DNA of 64,000 bases, taken from the NCBI GenBank assembly GCA_030765045.1, contig CM060963.1:113727735-113791734 (forward strand), given 5' to 3'. This DNA is from Tenodera sinensis. Lineage: Eukaryota > Arthropoda > Insecta > Mantodea > Mantidae. The translations under genes were made by a program, and so were the position numbers. The notes under the pieces are model-generated. The model worked only from the letters and a program-made list of their open reading frames with translations, ran no database searches and had not been told where the DNA came from. Below, in pieces: positions 1 to 10,079 of this stretch; the stretch's first letter is position 1, and every line of letters starts with the position of its first letter.

Positions 1-434
1 GAAATTCATAAAAGAACATGTTATAATAGAAAGGGACATTTCTAAATTGCGGGAAAAGGAAATAGCATTTTGGATACGAGGCTTTCTTGGATGACGTCAT
101 GACATTCAAATGGAGCGAACGGCTTTTTAGCGTGGGTAAGAGAGAAAGCGTCACTACTCAACGAGAGACCAGTACGGGAGGTCGTGCTGCGCAGATGTGA
201 GGGCGATTCCTCTACAGATACAAATATTTTCGGCATAGCTCCCGAAAATATTTAAAATAAATAATATATAAAGTTGTTCTTGGGTTGTCCATTACACTTA
301 CGCAAACCCGAGATAAAGAGATCTTTTGCAGAACTAGCCGGGGCGAGCTACATCTAAGGGCAACGTCACGTCACCAACGACTTCAGCTTCAAATGGCGAT
401 CCAATAACTAGGACACAACGATTATACAGCTTCA
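1..434 (+). repeat. 5' LTR of Ty3/gypsy element, cut by window edge
   Basis: Positions 1-434 match 7264-7697 with a constant offset of 7263, and I found no mismatch by eye. The copy ends in TTCA, after which the two LTRs diverge. The beginning of this LTR lies outside the window. An LTR of this kind carries the promoter and polyadenylation signals of the element. Identity of the two LTRs means the insertion is recent. Confidence 0.95.
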
Positions 435-437
435 AAT

Positions 438-456
438 TGGCTTCCCAACGTGTGGC
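438..456 (+). other. Primer binding site (tRNA-primed minus-strand start)
   Basis: Three bases after the LTR the sequence reads TGGCTTCCCAACGTG. A TGG start is expected for pairing with the CCA end of a tRNA, and the rest resembles lysine-type primer sites without matching exactly. A near-identical site, TGGCTTGCCCAACGT, follows the LTR near 62880. The priming tRNA is not identified. Confidence 0.7.
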
Positions 457-638
457 GTCGAAAGAATGGACCAAACCCCCAAGACGACCAGATCAGCATC
501 GAACCAGCAGACAAGAAGGTGCCCAGCGTGTCAACATCTGTGAAACGTGTAGTGAACAAGTTTAAGTGCAGTTAAAGTGAAATAGTGAAAATATTGAAAA
601 TTTTGGTGAGTAGAAAAACACATGTAAATAGCTTAGAA

Positions 639-2681
639 ATGGAAGACAGTGATACAGACTTTTTAGGTTTTGAAAGTCCGGAAATTGAGAAAAGTGTAAG
701 TAGGATGGAAGAATTTAATCAGAATGTAATTGGTAGCAGAATATGCCAAGAAGTAGAAGATCAGAACGTTAGAGAAACACCTAGAGGTAGTTCAGAAATG
801 TTTAGTAGTAATTCAGAAAGGCCAGCATTTATGTCAGAAATAGAGAATATGTTTCAAACGATAATGAAAAAGATGAGTACAGAGTTAAGTCAAAAGATAG
901 ATGAAAATAGTAAAGAATTAAGAACAGTGAAAAAGATGAGTACAGAGTTAAGTCAAAAGATGAGTACAGAGTTAAGTCAAAAGATAGATGAAACTAGTAA
1001 AGAATTAAGAACAGAGTTAGGACAGAAATTAGAGAAGGGACAACAGGAATTGGGAATGCAATTGGAAAATCAGAAGAGAGCTTTAGAAACCTTTAGGGAA
1101 GAAGTTAGGGAGGAAATTAATAAAGTCAGTAGTGAAGTAAAAGAAAATAGAGAACAGGTTAAGGGAGAATTAGAGACAATAAGGCAAGAAGTAAAGAATT
1201 CTGAAAAGAAATTAGGTCAACAAGTTAGTGAAAAATTAGATAAAGAAAGGGAAAGAGTAACATATAGTTTAGACAAACAAAGGGAAGAGGTAGTACAAAG
1301 GTTAGATAAAGACAGGGAAGAAATTAGAGAAGAGTTACAGGGGTGTAAAGTTAGAATAGAAAGATCTGATGTAGAAAGTGAAAGGCAGGCTAGAAATTTG
1401 GAGGATGTTACAGACCAAATAAAAGGGGTAGTAACAGAAATTACTCAGGTAAAAGAGGCCTTAGAAAATTTGAAATTAAATGAAAATGCATGTAATCACA
1501 ACAATCTTAGTAATGAAGTTGCAAGAAACGAGGCAATACCAGGTGTATCAGCTGACATTTCGATGCAAAATAGGGGTAACAGTAATTCCCATTCTGATCT
1601 CGGAAATAGCTCAGGGATAGGTGACAATTCAAATTTACATTGGCCTAACCATGTCTTAAATGAAATGACACCTCCAGTTTTTGAAAATGAAGATTCAGAG
1701 GATCCTAAAGCCTTTTTAGAAGGGTTACAAGAGTACTTCACGGTGAAACGTATACCAGAGGAGTACAAGATGGTGATAGTAAGAAAATGCCTAAAGGGTA
1801 ATGCTGCTAATTGGCTAGGCCTTTCTATGGGTAACAATAATGATTACAGGACCTTTAGAAACATCTTTTTAACCAGATATTGGGGAGCTAGTAGGCAGGC
1901 TAATATTAGAGTTGAATTAAGCAATGGAAAGTTTAATCCTAGATCGGAGGAATCGATGGTAAACTATTTTATGAGAATAGCGAGAAAATCGAAGATGTTG
2001 GATCCTCCTTTAGACGAAAAAGATCTAATAAATATAGTGACTCCACATTTTCCGGAAACGCTTCAACACTACCTAATCATAGCCCGACCCGATAGCATTG
2101 CAGCTATGATAGAATTATTATCAGCCTTAGAAGTCAATAAGCCAAAACACGCATTTGGAAATAAATATGAAGAAAAAGAAACTGTAAATTCTTTCGGGCA
2201 AGGGGCACAGTATTATCAGAATAGAAGTGAGATTAGGGAAAGATATAAAGGACCAGTACCAAGGATGGAATCATTCCGGTGGGAAAATCAAGGTAGATAT
2301 AACCAGGAAGGGCGTCACCAAAATAGAAATGGTAATCAAAGGGGAAGAAATATAAGGGTAAATTATATGAATACAAATAGATTTGATCGAGGTAGACGGG
2401 GACGTTATTTTGGACATAGTAGAAATTCAAATGATGGGTATTGGACAAACGGAGATAATGAGTTTAGACCGAGGTCACCAAGACAGGAAGAAAGGTATTC
2501 TAATGGACGAAATTCCCCCGAAAATGCGGAAATGGTCGAGGCCATTAACACGGTCAAAAACATGGTAGGAAGTAACCCCGATTTAATGCAGGAAAACAGA
2601 AGTAACAATTCGGGAAATAGTACAGGAGCCATACATAAAAATCAGGGAAACGCCAGACCCGGTCAAACGCGCCTTCAGTGA
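639..2681 (+). CDS. gag: Gag polyprotein of Ty3/gypsy element
   Basis: The frame is open from 585, but that codon is GTG; the first ATG is at 639, giving 680 residues. Roughly residues 70-280 are a long Lys/Glu-rich coiled coil containing a duplicated module (KKMSTELSQKIDE, nt about 868-1010). Residues about 340-505 resemble the retrotransposon Gag capsid family (AFLEGL, ANWLGL, FNPRSEESMVNYF). Residues about 530-620 are Arg/Gly/Asn-rich and basic, probably RNA-binding, and I see no CCHC zinc knuckle. Gag forms the cytoplasmic particle in which the RNA is copied. The stop at 2679-2681 lies just past a -1 frameshift signal that leads into the protease frame. The long coiled-coil extension is unusual for Gag. 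Confidence 0.88.
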   Translation: MEDSDTDFLGFESPEIEKSVSRMEEFNQNVIGSRICQEVEDQNVRETPRGSSEMFSSNSERPAFMSEIENMFQTIMKKMSTELSQKIDENSKELRTVKKMSTELSQKMSTELSQKIDETSKELRTELGQKLEKGQQELGMQLENQKRALETFREEVREEINKVSSEVKENREQVKGELETIRQEVKNSEKKLGQQVSEKLDKERERVTYSLDKQREEVVQRLDKDREEIREELQGCKVRIERSDVESERQARNLEDVTDQIKGVVTEITQVKEALENLKLNENACNHNNLSNEVARNEAIPGVSADISMQNRGNSNSHSDLGNSSGIGDNSNLHWPNHVLNEMTPPVFENEDSEDPKAFLEGLQEYFTVKRIPEEYKMVIVRKCLKGNAANWLGLSMGNNNDYRTFRNIFLTRYWGASRQANIRVELSNGKFNPRSEESMVNYFMRIARKSKMLDPPLDEKDLINIVTPHFPETLQHYLIIARPDSIAAMIELLSALEVNKPKHAFGNKYEEKETVNSFGQGAQYYQNRSEIRERYKGPVPRMESFRWENQGRYNQEGRHQNRNGNQRGRNIRVNYMNTNRFDRGRRGRYFGHSRNSNDGYWTNGDNEFRPRSPRQEERYSNGRNSPENAEMVEAINTVKNMVGSNPDLMQENRSNNSGNSTGAIHKNQGNARPGQTRLQ

Positions 2682-3454
2682 GAACTGGGTATCCTAGTAA
2701 TGATTGTGATAAGTACTCGGAAATAAATAGTCCTGGAAGGCAAATGATGATACAAAAGAAAAGAGAATGTAAAAATAGAATCGACGAAAACGAAAAAGTA
2801 GGAGATCCACCTAAAATCAAAATTGGAGTAAATGGAAAACAATACAATGCAATTATAGATACGGGATCAAATAGCACAGTATGCTCACAAAATTTTTATG
2901 ATAATTTACAAAGTAGTGGTTTTAAAGTAATGTCTTTACCAGTTAATGGGATATATTGCTCGCTAGCTGTGGGAAAACGAAAAGAGAGAGTAAAATTTCA
3001 AGCAATGATAAATATTGAAATAAATGGGAGAATACTTGGAATTTTATTTCTGATTGTAGGAAGACTTGTTACAGATATTATAATAGGTTGTGATTGTCTT
3101 TATGCCTGGGAAGCTGTGGTGAATTTTAAAAACATGATTCTAGAAATGAAAGTTGAAGATGAGACCATTATAGTGCCTTTTGTGGAAGATAGTAGTTCAG
3201 AAACTATTGTAAGAGAAAAAGAGGAAGAAGAAATCCAAGGGGATACATTCTTTGTAGAATATGTTAAAGTAGGAGCTATGGAATTAACTGAAGTAAATGT
3301 CAAAGAGTACAGTGTCGATAATAAAGAAAATGTAGAATGGGATAAAAATGATTTCATAGACAATTTGAGGGTTTCTGATGCAACTAGGTACTATGATAGG
3401 GAGAGTAGTGAAGACTTAGAAGAATTGTTGAGGAAAAAAAGTAACTCAGGCTGA
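2639..3454 (+). CDS. pro: Aspartic protease domain (pro, reached by -1 frameshift)
   Basis: This frame is open from 2639 to the TGA at 3452-3454 and is entered from gag by the slip at 2645-2651, so no ATG is needed. The retropepsin active site is seen as AIIDTGSNSTVC (DTGS at nt 2858-2869), followed by a conserved hydrophobic turn, IIIGCDCLYAW. The enzyme would cleave the Gag-Pol polyprotein as a dimer. The C-terminal part is acidic and lysine-rich. In related elements pro and RT are one continuous frame; here the frame breaks at an A7 run (3434-3440) before the stop, and a second break follows at 3503-3511. Confidence 0.85.
   Translation, partial: KSGKRQTRSNAPSVRTGYPSNDCDKYSEINSPGRQMMIQKKRECKNRIDENEKVGDPPKIKIGVNGKQYNAIIDTGSNSTVCSQNFYDNLQSSGFKVMSLPVNGIYCSLAVGKRKERVKFQAMINIEINGRILGILFLIVGRLVTDIIIGCDCLYAWEAVVNFKNMILEMKVEDETIIVPFVEDSSSETIVREKEEEEIQGDTFFVEYVKVGAMELTEVNVKEYSVDNKENVEWDKNDFIDNLRVSDATRYYDRESSEDLEELLRKKSNSG
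2645..2690 (+). promoter_or_regulatory. Programmed -1 ribosomal frameshift signal (gag to pro)
   Basis: GGGAAAC at 2645-2651 sits in the gag frame as G GGA AAC, the standard X XXY YYZ slippery heptamer. After a 5-nt spacer, ACCCGGT (2657-2663) can pair with ACTGGGT (2684-2690) as a 7-bp stem with one G-U pair and a 20-nt loop. Slipping back one base enters the protease frame, which is open from 2639. Position, phase, spacer and stem all fit. I did not resolve whether the loop makes a pseudoknot. Confidence 0.85.
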
Positions 3455-3511
3455 TCAACTAAATGAACAACAGAGGGATAAACTGTTTGAAATATTAATC
3501 CGAAAAAAAAA
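3434..3511 (+). pseudogene. Protease-RT linker broken by two compensating A-run frameshifts
   Basis: Pro (2639-3454) and pol (3566-6154) are in the same frame, but several stops separate them. Between an A7 run at 3434-3440 and an A9 run at 3503-3511 the sensible reading is in another frame. The first shift equals +1 and the second -1, so they cancel. Either each run lost or gained one A by mutation, or these are homopolymer sequence errors. The identical LTRs show the element is young, which makes errors or very recent damage likely. Confidence 0.75.
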
Positions 3512-3565
3512 GAAGTATTCTCTGAGAAACCTGGTAAATGTAATATTTATACTCATTCGTTTGAG

Positions 3566-6154
3566 ATGATACCCATCAAACCTTTTACACATAAAGCGAG
3601 AGCTATCCCTAGTACAATAAGAGAAGAGGTAGATGCAGTTATAAAGTCAATGTTAGAAGATGAGGTTATTGAGATTTCGAATTCAGAGTTTGTGAATCCC
3701 CTATGTATTGTAAATAAGGCCAATGGAAAGATTAGGGTGACATTAGACGCGAGAAAACTAAATCAACATTGTAAACCTGATAGATTTAGACCAGAAAGTG
3801 TAGAGGTAATATTGAACAAATTGCAGAAGGGCAAAATTTTTTCTACTTTAGATCTTACAGCATCTTTTTGGCAGATCCCACTTAGAGAAGATTTAAGAAA
3901 ATATACAGCGTTTTTACATTCAGGAATATTATATCAGTTTCGAGTTTGCGCCTTTGGTATGAATACCAGTGGTAGTGCACTATTAAGAGCTTTGTATGAA
4001 ATTTTTGGAGAAACCATAAAGAAATTTGTAGCTCAGTATGTGGATGATTTTGTAATTTTTTCAGAAAATATAGAGGATCATTTAAATCATATCAATTATG
4101 TGCTTAGTCAGTTAAAGAAAGCAAACATGACAATAAAGCCAAGTAAAACTGCATTCTTTGTGAAACAGACAGAATTTTTAGGTTATGTTATTTCAAATGA
4201 GGGAATCAGGCCTAATCCCGACAGAATTGAAAGCATAAATAAAATACCAGCTCCTAAAAATATAAAACAATTGAGAAGATTTCTTGGTATTCTAAATTAT
4301 CAGTCAAGATTTATCCTGGAATATGCAACCGTAGTAGCCCCATTAAGACAACTTTTGAGAAAAGATGTAAAATGGCAATGGTCATCAGTAGAACAAGAAT
4401 CTTTCGAAAAGGTAAAAACATTGTTTGCAGCGTCAATTTTATTGGAAAAACCTAGGGAAGATCTCCCCTACATAATTTATACAGATGCTTCAGGACTTGG
4501 TTATGGTAGTGTCATATTACAAAAAGATGAGGAAGGAAAATATCACCTCATTGCTGTAGCTTCAAGGGGGCTTTCAAGGACTGAATCACAGGCTTGCACT
4601 ACAGAAAAAGAAATAGCAGCTATTTACTTTGCACTTGTAAAATTTAAGCAATATGTATATAACAACCCAGTAATAGTTTACACAGATCATGTTAGTTTGG
4701 CATTTATGAACTCTTGCAAACTCACAAGCACACGTATTTCTAGATATATACATGAGATCACATCCCATAACATAGAAATCAAACACATAGCAGGAAGTCA
4801 AAATATTTTTAGTGATTTGTTATCAAGGATGAAAACCAATTATACAATACCAGATACAATTAGTGACAACAAACATGATGTAACCATACTATATTTGAAA
4901 ACCTTAGAAGGGACTCAATTAGCTAAAGAATTTCGAAATTTGGAACAATTACAGACAGAGGACGATGAACTTAAGAAATTGAGAGAAAAGGCACAACCAA
5001 TCACAGAAAATCTAAAAGATAATATAGGTATTTATGAGGGAAAAATCTATAAATTTCATGGAAGAATTGAACCTAAATGGAAAGTAATGGTACCAAAAGC
5101 TTTACAAGAGAAACTTATACTTGCTTATCACAAAACACTAGCTCATTCAGGTAGTGAAAAGCTAATCATGGTAATTAGTGACCATTTTTATATAAAACAT
5201 TTGGCAAAGAAAGTGAGAAAAATATGTTCAAGCTGTAATTTATGTCAAAGAGCCAAACCATTTAATATCAAATTTGATATAGAACCTCAGACAATCATAA
5301 GAGAAGGGAAAAATGTACTAGTTACTGCTGATGCACATGGGGAGCTACCAGTAGGACAATTTGGATGTAGATATATGTTTGTTCTTCATGATGTTTTTAG
5401 TAAATTTATTAAAATTTATCCTGTTAGGAATATCAGCAGCAAAACATGTGTAGGAAAGATAATAAAAGATTATGTGCCTAAATATGGCAAGATTCAGGCA
5501 ATCTTAACAGATAATGCTACAGTTCATCGGAGCAAAATCTTTAAAGAAACCCTAGAAAATCATGAGATAAAGTTATATCATTGTTCCTCATACTTTCCAT
5601 CAGGGAATCCAACAGAACGTGTCCTCCGAGATATAGGAATTTATTTACGTGTACTTACACATCATAATCACAAGGATTGGGTGAAATATTGTCCATTGAT
5701 AGAAAAGATTATCAATCACACCATTAATGTAACTACTGGATTTGCACCAATAAAATTAATGTTAGGAATTGAACCAGAACCAATATTGATAGGGGAACCA
5801 AAAACACTGAAAATTAATGACATTCAGTTAAGTGAGGAAGAAAGAGCGAAAATTGCTTTTGAACGAATCAAGAAAAAGGCAGAGAAGCGAAAATTAAAGA
5901 AAAAGAGTAGAAAACAGAAATGGGAACCTAAGATAGGCGATTGGGTACTAGTTAAAGACCATAAGTTATCAAGTGCCTTGAGAGGTAGGAACAAAAGGAT
6001 GGAATTGTTATATAAAGGTCCTGCAGAAATTATATCAAAATTTGGTTATCATACCTATGAATTAAGAGATGTTAAAAATGAAAAATGTCTGGGAAGATGG
6101 CATAAACAACTCCTTCGACCATACAAGAAACCGTGTGGTGCCTTGGAACCTTGA
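3566..6154 (+). CDS. pol: Pol: reverse transcriptase, RNase H and integrase
   Basis: 862 residues from the first ATG after the linker break; the true polyprotein would begin upstream in pro. The RT has LDLTASFWQIPL (residues 95-106) and the catalytic YVDD (158-161). RNase H has YTDAS (305-309), a TEKE glutamate (347 or 349), YTDH (373) and a SDLLSR aspartate (417). Integrase has an HHCC zinc site (H522, H527, C554, C557) and a DD35E core (D589, D649, E684, with 34 residues between the last two). A GPY/F-type module follows near residues 815-835 (LYKGPAEII, HTYEL). Domain order RT-RH-IN defines Ty3/gypsy. All catalytic residues are present, so the protein looks functional apart from the upstream break. 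No envelope gene follows. Confidence 0.95.
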   Translation: MIPIKPFTHKARAIPSTIREEVDAVIKSMLEDEVIEISNSEFVNPLCIVNKANGKIRVTLDARKLNQHCKPDRFRPESVEVILNKLQKGKIFSTLDLTASFWQIPLREDLRKYTAFLHSGILYQFRVCAFGMNTSGSALLRALYEIFGETIKKFVAQYVDDFVIFSENIEDHLNHINYVLSQLKKANMTIKPSKTAFFVKQTEFLGYVISNEGIRPNPDRIESINKIPAPKNIKQLRRFLGILNYQSRFILEYATVVAPLRQLLRKDVKWQWSSVEQESFEKVKTLFAASILLEKPREDLPYIIYTDASGLGYGSVILQKDEEGKYHLIAVASRGLSRTESQACTTEKEIAAIYFALVKFKQYVYNNPVIVYTDHVSLAFMNSCKLTSTRISRYIHEITSHNIEIKHIAGSQNIFSDLLSRMKTNYTIPDTISDNKHDVTILYLKTLEGTQLAKEFRNLEQLQTEDDELKKLREKAQPITENLKDNIGIYEGKIYKFHGRIEPKWKVMVPKALQEKLILAYHKTLAHSGSEKLIMVISDHFYIKHLAKKVRKICSSCNLCQRAKPFNIKFDIEPQTIIREGKNVLVTADAHGELPVGQFGCRYMFVLHDVFSKFIKIYPVRNISSKTCVGKIIKDYVPKYGKIQAILTDNATVHRSKIFKETLENHEIKLYHCSSYFPSGNPTERVLRDIGIYLRVLTHHNHKDWVKYCPLIEKIINHTINVTTGFAPIKLMLGIEPEPILIGEPKTLKINDIQLSEEERAKIAFERIKKKAEKRKLKKKSRKQKWEPKIGDWVLVKDHKLSSALRGRNKRMELLYKGPAEIISKFGYHTYELRDVKNEKCLGRWHKQLLRPYKKPCGALEP

Positions 6155-6820
6155 TTTAATGTAAAAGAAAAATTGGAAGTGTCATTTGTCTATTGGCGCC
6201 CAATCAGCTTTGAGATAAAATGTAAATGTTAGCTTACTTGAAAATCATATATTGGTCAGGTACTTACATATTCATGAAAAATGCAGAATGTGAATTGCTA
6301 TCTACTACAAAGAGCTTAAAAATATATTGTATAGAGCTCACAATAACAGCTTCAGAAAGATTGTTAAAATGTTCATCTCCGCATAGAGAGAAAACAGAAT
6401 ATTTACTTTGTAAACATTTGTTAAAATATTTAGATGTATAGATAGTTATCACAGAAAGACAAAGAAAGAACTTGTCTAAAGAGTGTAATGGATTTATATA
6501 AATATATGTACATTTTAGTGCTTAAAGGATATAGTACAGATATGTGTTACAATAACAAAAGTGAAAAATCACAGTGCAAGTGATAGTGAGAGCGAAGTGA
6601 GCAAACATGAACTAAAAGAAGGAAGTATAAAGAAAGACTCTTGAAGTTTAACCTTTATATAGAAGCTTCACAGAAGAAACCATAACATATTGTAATTAGT
6701 ATTTAAGGATTAATGTTTAGTCAAGTGTACAATTGTTTGTCATGTTAAAAAGATTAATGAGAAAATGTGTTAATAACCAATTTCAAAAACAGTGTAATTG
6801 AAAATTGTATATAATGGGAG
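6155..6820 (+). other. 3' untranslated region of the gypsy element with polypurine tract
   Basis: About 670 bp between the pol stop and the likely LTR start. A 71-codon frame at 6226-6441 resembles nothing I know, and there is no envelope gene. The segment ends in AATGGGAG just before TGTTG at 6821, a short purine tract suited to plus-strand priming. Confidence 0.55.
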
Positions 6821-7697
6821 TGTTGCCGATTATTCAAAATACAGGAGTAATTTTTAATTTTTCTTTCGGGCAAGACATTTACATTATTTTATTATGAAAT
6901 AATAAAATAACATAAATGGGGGCATTTGATACCGAAATTTAGATTTCCGATCGAATGGGCTTTTGAAAAAGACACGTTTTAATTTAATTGCCGGATATGA
7001 GATTTGCGATAAATATTGAGTAATAACATAAATAGATAATATAGCAGGAAGTGTTGTAAGGTGAGCAAGATATGAGTAAATAATAGTCGTTAAATTTGTA
7101 GAATAAACGCATTATTGGTTTGAAATTAACGAGTCATGACGTCATACCACATAGTTTAAATACACGTTCGAAAGTCAGTTCTACAAACCTTAAAAGTCGC
7201 GCGAGATATCTAATAAAATATAAAGTAAACATCGTTTAATCCTAAAAAGGTAATTATATATTTGAAATTCATAAAAGAACATGTTATAATAGAAAGGGAC
7301 ATTTCTAAATTGCGGGAAAAGGAAATAGCATTTTGGATACGAGGCTTTCTTGGATGACGTCATGACATTCAAATGGAGCGAACGGCTTTTTAGCGTGGGT
7401 AAGAGAGAAAGCGTCACTACTCAACGAGAGACCAGTACGGGAGGTCGTGCTGCGCAGATGTGAGGGCGATTCCTCTACAGATACAAATATTTTCGGCATA
7501 GCTCCCGAAAATATTTAAAATAAATAATATATAAAGTTGTTCTTGGGTTGTCCATTACACTTACGCAAACCCGAGATAAAGAGATCTTTTGCAGAACTAG
7601 CCGGGGCGAGCTACATCTAAGGGCAACGTCACGTCACCAACGACTTCAGCTTCAAATGGCGATCCAATAACTAGGACACAACGATTATACAGCTTCA
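6821..7697 (+). repeat. 3' LTR of Ty3/gypsy element
   Basis: 7264-7697 duplicates 1-434 exactly. The likely start is TGTTG at 6821, preceded by a purine tract, giving an 877-bp LTR with TG...CA ends. An alternative start lies just after AAATGGGGGCA (6914-6924), which also looks like a polypurine tract. A perfect 12-bp inverted repeat with a 3-nt loop lies at 6884-6910. The target duplication cannot be checked because the left flank is missing. Confidence 0.8.
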
Positions 7698-9620
7698 GTA
7701 GTGACTGGTCCTTGATTTCAGTTACTGCTGCAGGAAGCACACTGTATTGGCACATGTCCCCTGGGTACAGACTGTGGGTAAATAAATATACCAACATATA
7801 CCATGAAAGTGAACAATGCTTTAGATTCCAAAGTCATATGCAATTAAAATAGCAAAATCCCTAATTTCAGTGGATCTTTTTGAGTAGTTTAAATTTCATA
7901 AAGAATGACTTTTGTTTCTTATCTAATGCCATAACCTCCTTAGAAACATCTGAGTTATACATGACAAAGGCTATAAGTGTAGTGGAAGAAGTATGTGTAA
8001 AGAAATTAAAGCCAGGGAAGTTACAAAAATGTGAACAATAGTCTAAAATCCATTATAAAAAACACTGATTTTTCAATGTGTGCTATGTGGAATGCCTTGC
8101 TACAAAAGGAACTAAGCTTTCCTGATCAAAAGGTGTAAGAAATAATCGGACAGTGATATAGAGTATTATTTGCATGCACCTATTACCTCTTGCAATGTCG
8201 AAAGTTTCTCACGGTATCACTTTTATTTAAGTGAGAGTTGGAGAACACTCAACAACCTTGCATGCACATTATTATCCACTGCAATGAATAGACTATGTAG
8301 TATTCATTTAGATATACGTAAAATGTAGTGTTCTATAACTAAATAAGACTTAAGTTGTCATATACAACATAGTAGACATATTCTTTTGATACAAACCTGC
8401 ATGAGCACTGCAGGCATGTACCCAATGTATACATCTGGACTCACTCTCTCTACTTTAACATAAATAGCCCATAATATAAGGTAAAGCAAACTCACAAAAA
8501 CTGGTCACGGATCTGCCCCTTAATCATGAGGATTGAAACTTTTGACTGAAGACAAGTAAATCACACTTTGCAATTCCCTACCTCCTATCACTACTTGGCG
8601 GCACTATCGGAGGTTGAAATAAAATGGTCCTTCTATGATGTTACACAAATTTCATGTTGTAGTATCCAAGACTGTTCCAGGCATGAGTGGATTTTATTAA
8701 TGAGACAGGTACAGTGCTAATGGTTACCCGAGTTTAATCGGTAGTAGAAGTACAAATTATTTTAGAGAACTATGATAGTGAGATCTACAGAACCTGGGAC
8801 TAAAGCTAATCCTGAAGGCTTGGCAGCAGATGAGGGTGAAAGAAGGGGCAACCCTAGGGATGTTTGGTCACCCTAATTAATTGTACTACATAGCTTAAGT
8901 TTGAAGGCACTTGTTTATCTGACTATCATGCAGATTTGCAATGGATGCAATAATTTCTTATATATTTTCTATTCTTTCTAATATTGCACAGGATACCAAC
9001 CACCTACAGTTCCAGCTCACATCACAGCAAACCATATAATCAATATCTATTATAAGGACTCTTTTTCTAAACAAATTTTAAAGCTACTTCTGTCCGAGGT
9101 TTGGAGCTTCCCTCTTACAATGGAAAGATTGTGCAATAATGAATAGTACCCCTAACAACAAAAATACTTTACATTATTTTCCAGCTTCTTTGCCAACTCT
9201 CCAACCAGGTTTGATTTCTTTGGTTTTACAACTAGCCATTTGTTTCTTCTAACCTGTGATCCAATAATTATGCAAGCCATTTTGTTTTTCATCAAACTGG
9301 AGTTCAGTTTTGCCACATAGGCTTTTATGTTTTCAGTTTCACTAATTCCATTACTGTTTCCACAGTTTTCACTACACATTATACAGTTTTAATTTCTTTG
9401 GTAATGGATAATCAATCACATTGTTTCAAGACTTGAAGGAAAGGGGGAAATATATAGACAGTATACAGCAGCTATAGCCATATTTTTCTCAACTGTGACA
9501 CAAGTATAATGATTACAATCAGAAAGTAACAGGAAATTTCAATGTGATAAATGGGCTATACTTGCTTGTTGAATCATTTGAATGCTATAATTCAAGAAGT
9601 AAACACACATGCAATAGATT
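7698..9620. other. Unannotated interspersed sequence
   Basis: AT-rich with no convincing coding frame. Around 8850-8880 the sequence GATGTTTGGTCACCCT is reminiscent of the end of some hAT-type elements read in reverse, but I found no partner end. Confidence 0.4.
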
Positions 9621-9624
9621 GCCA

Positions 9625-9700
9625 CTGTGGTCAAGTGGCTAGTGAGCTGACTTCTCACCAGGAGGTCCCAGGTTCGATTCCTGGCCAGGGATTGGTAATT
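9625..9700 (+). repeat. tRNA-like SINE head
   Basis: An A-box-like stretch (TGGTCAAGTGGCTAGTGAG) is followed about 30 bases later by a B box (GGTTCGATTCC). No proper acceptor stem forms, so it is not a working tRNA. It is probably the polymerase III promoter end of a SINE whose body continues toward about 9880. Confidence 0.55.
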
Positions 9701-10079
9701 TTCGTATAATTACAATTATTCCCTGACTTTCATATAGTGTGGATGAAAATAAGTTAAAAATGCAGAAAACCTACAGTAGGCAATCTAACCTAGAAGTTTC
9801 AAGTGTAAAAACACCATGAAATGCATCAGCCAAAGCCCCTGATGTGACCATAACAGTTAAAGGGGCTTTAAAATTACACATGAAGTTTACAAAAATTAAA
9901 TAAGCAGTAAATTTTTACTTTCTTTCTTAGGAGCCCTAAAGTTTGCATCTCTCTAGGAAAAGAACCCTGCACATTACTGTACTAAAAAGTTCACCTGAAA
10001 TGCTGGCTGAGTGAAAGCTGTTTATTAAAGATCAGTATATCTATTAATGTTACTAATTTGAATAAATTACTAACCACTA

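Noticed and set aside
42..236. 64-codon minus frame in both LTR copies
   Set aside because: It repeats only because the LTR repeats; no homology and no context for translation.
585..638. Upstream GTG start for gag
   Set aside because: A eukaryotic element would use ATG; the first in-frame ATG is at 639.
9625..9700. Functional tRNA gene
   Set aside because: Has A and B boxes but no paired acceptor stem; better explained as a SINE head.
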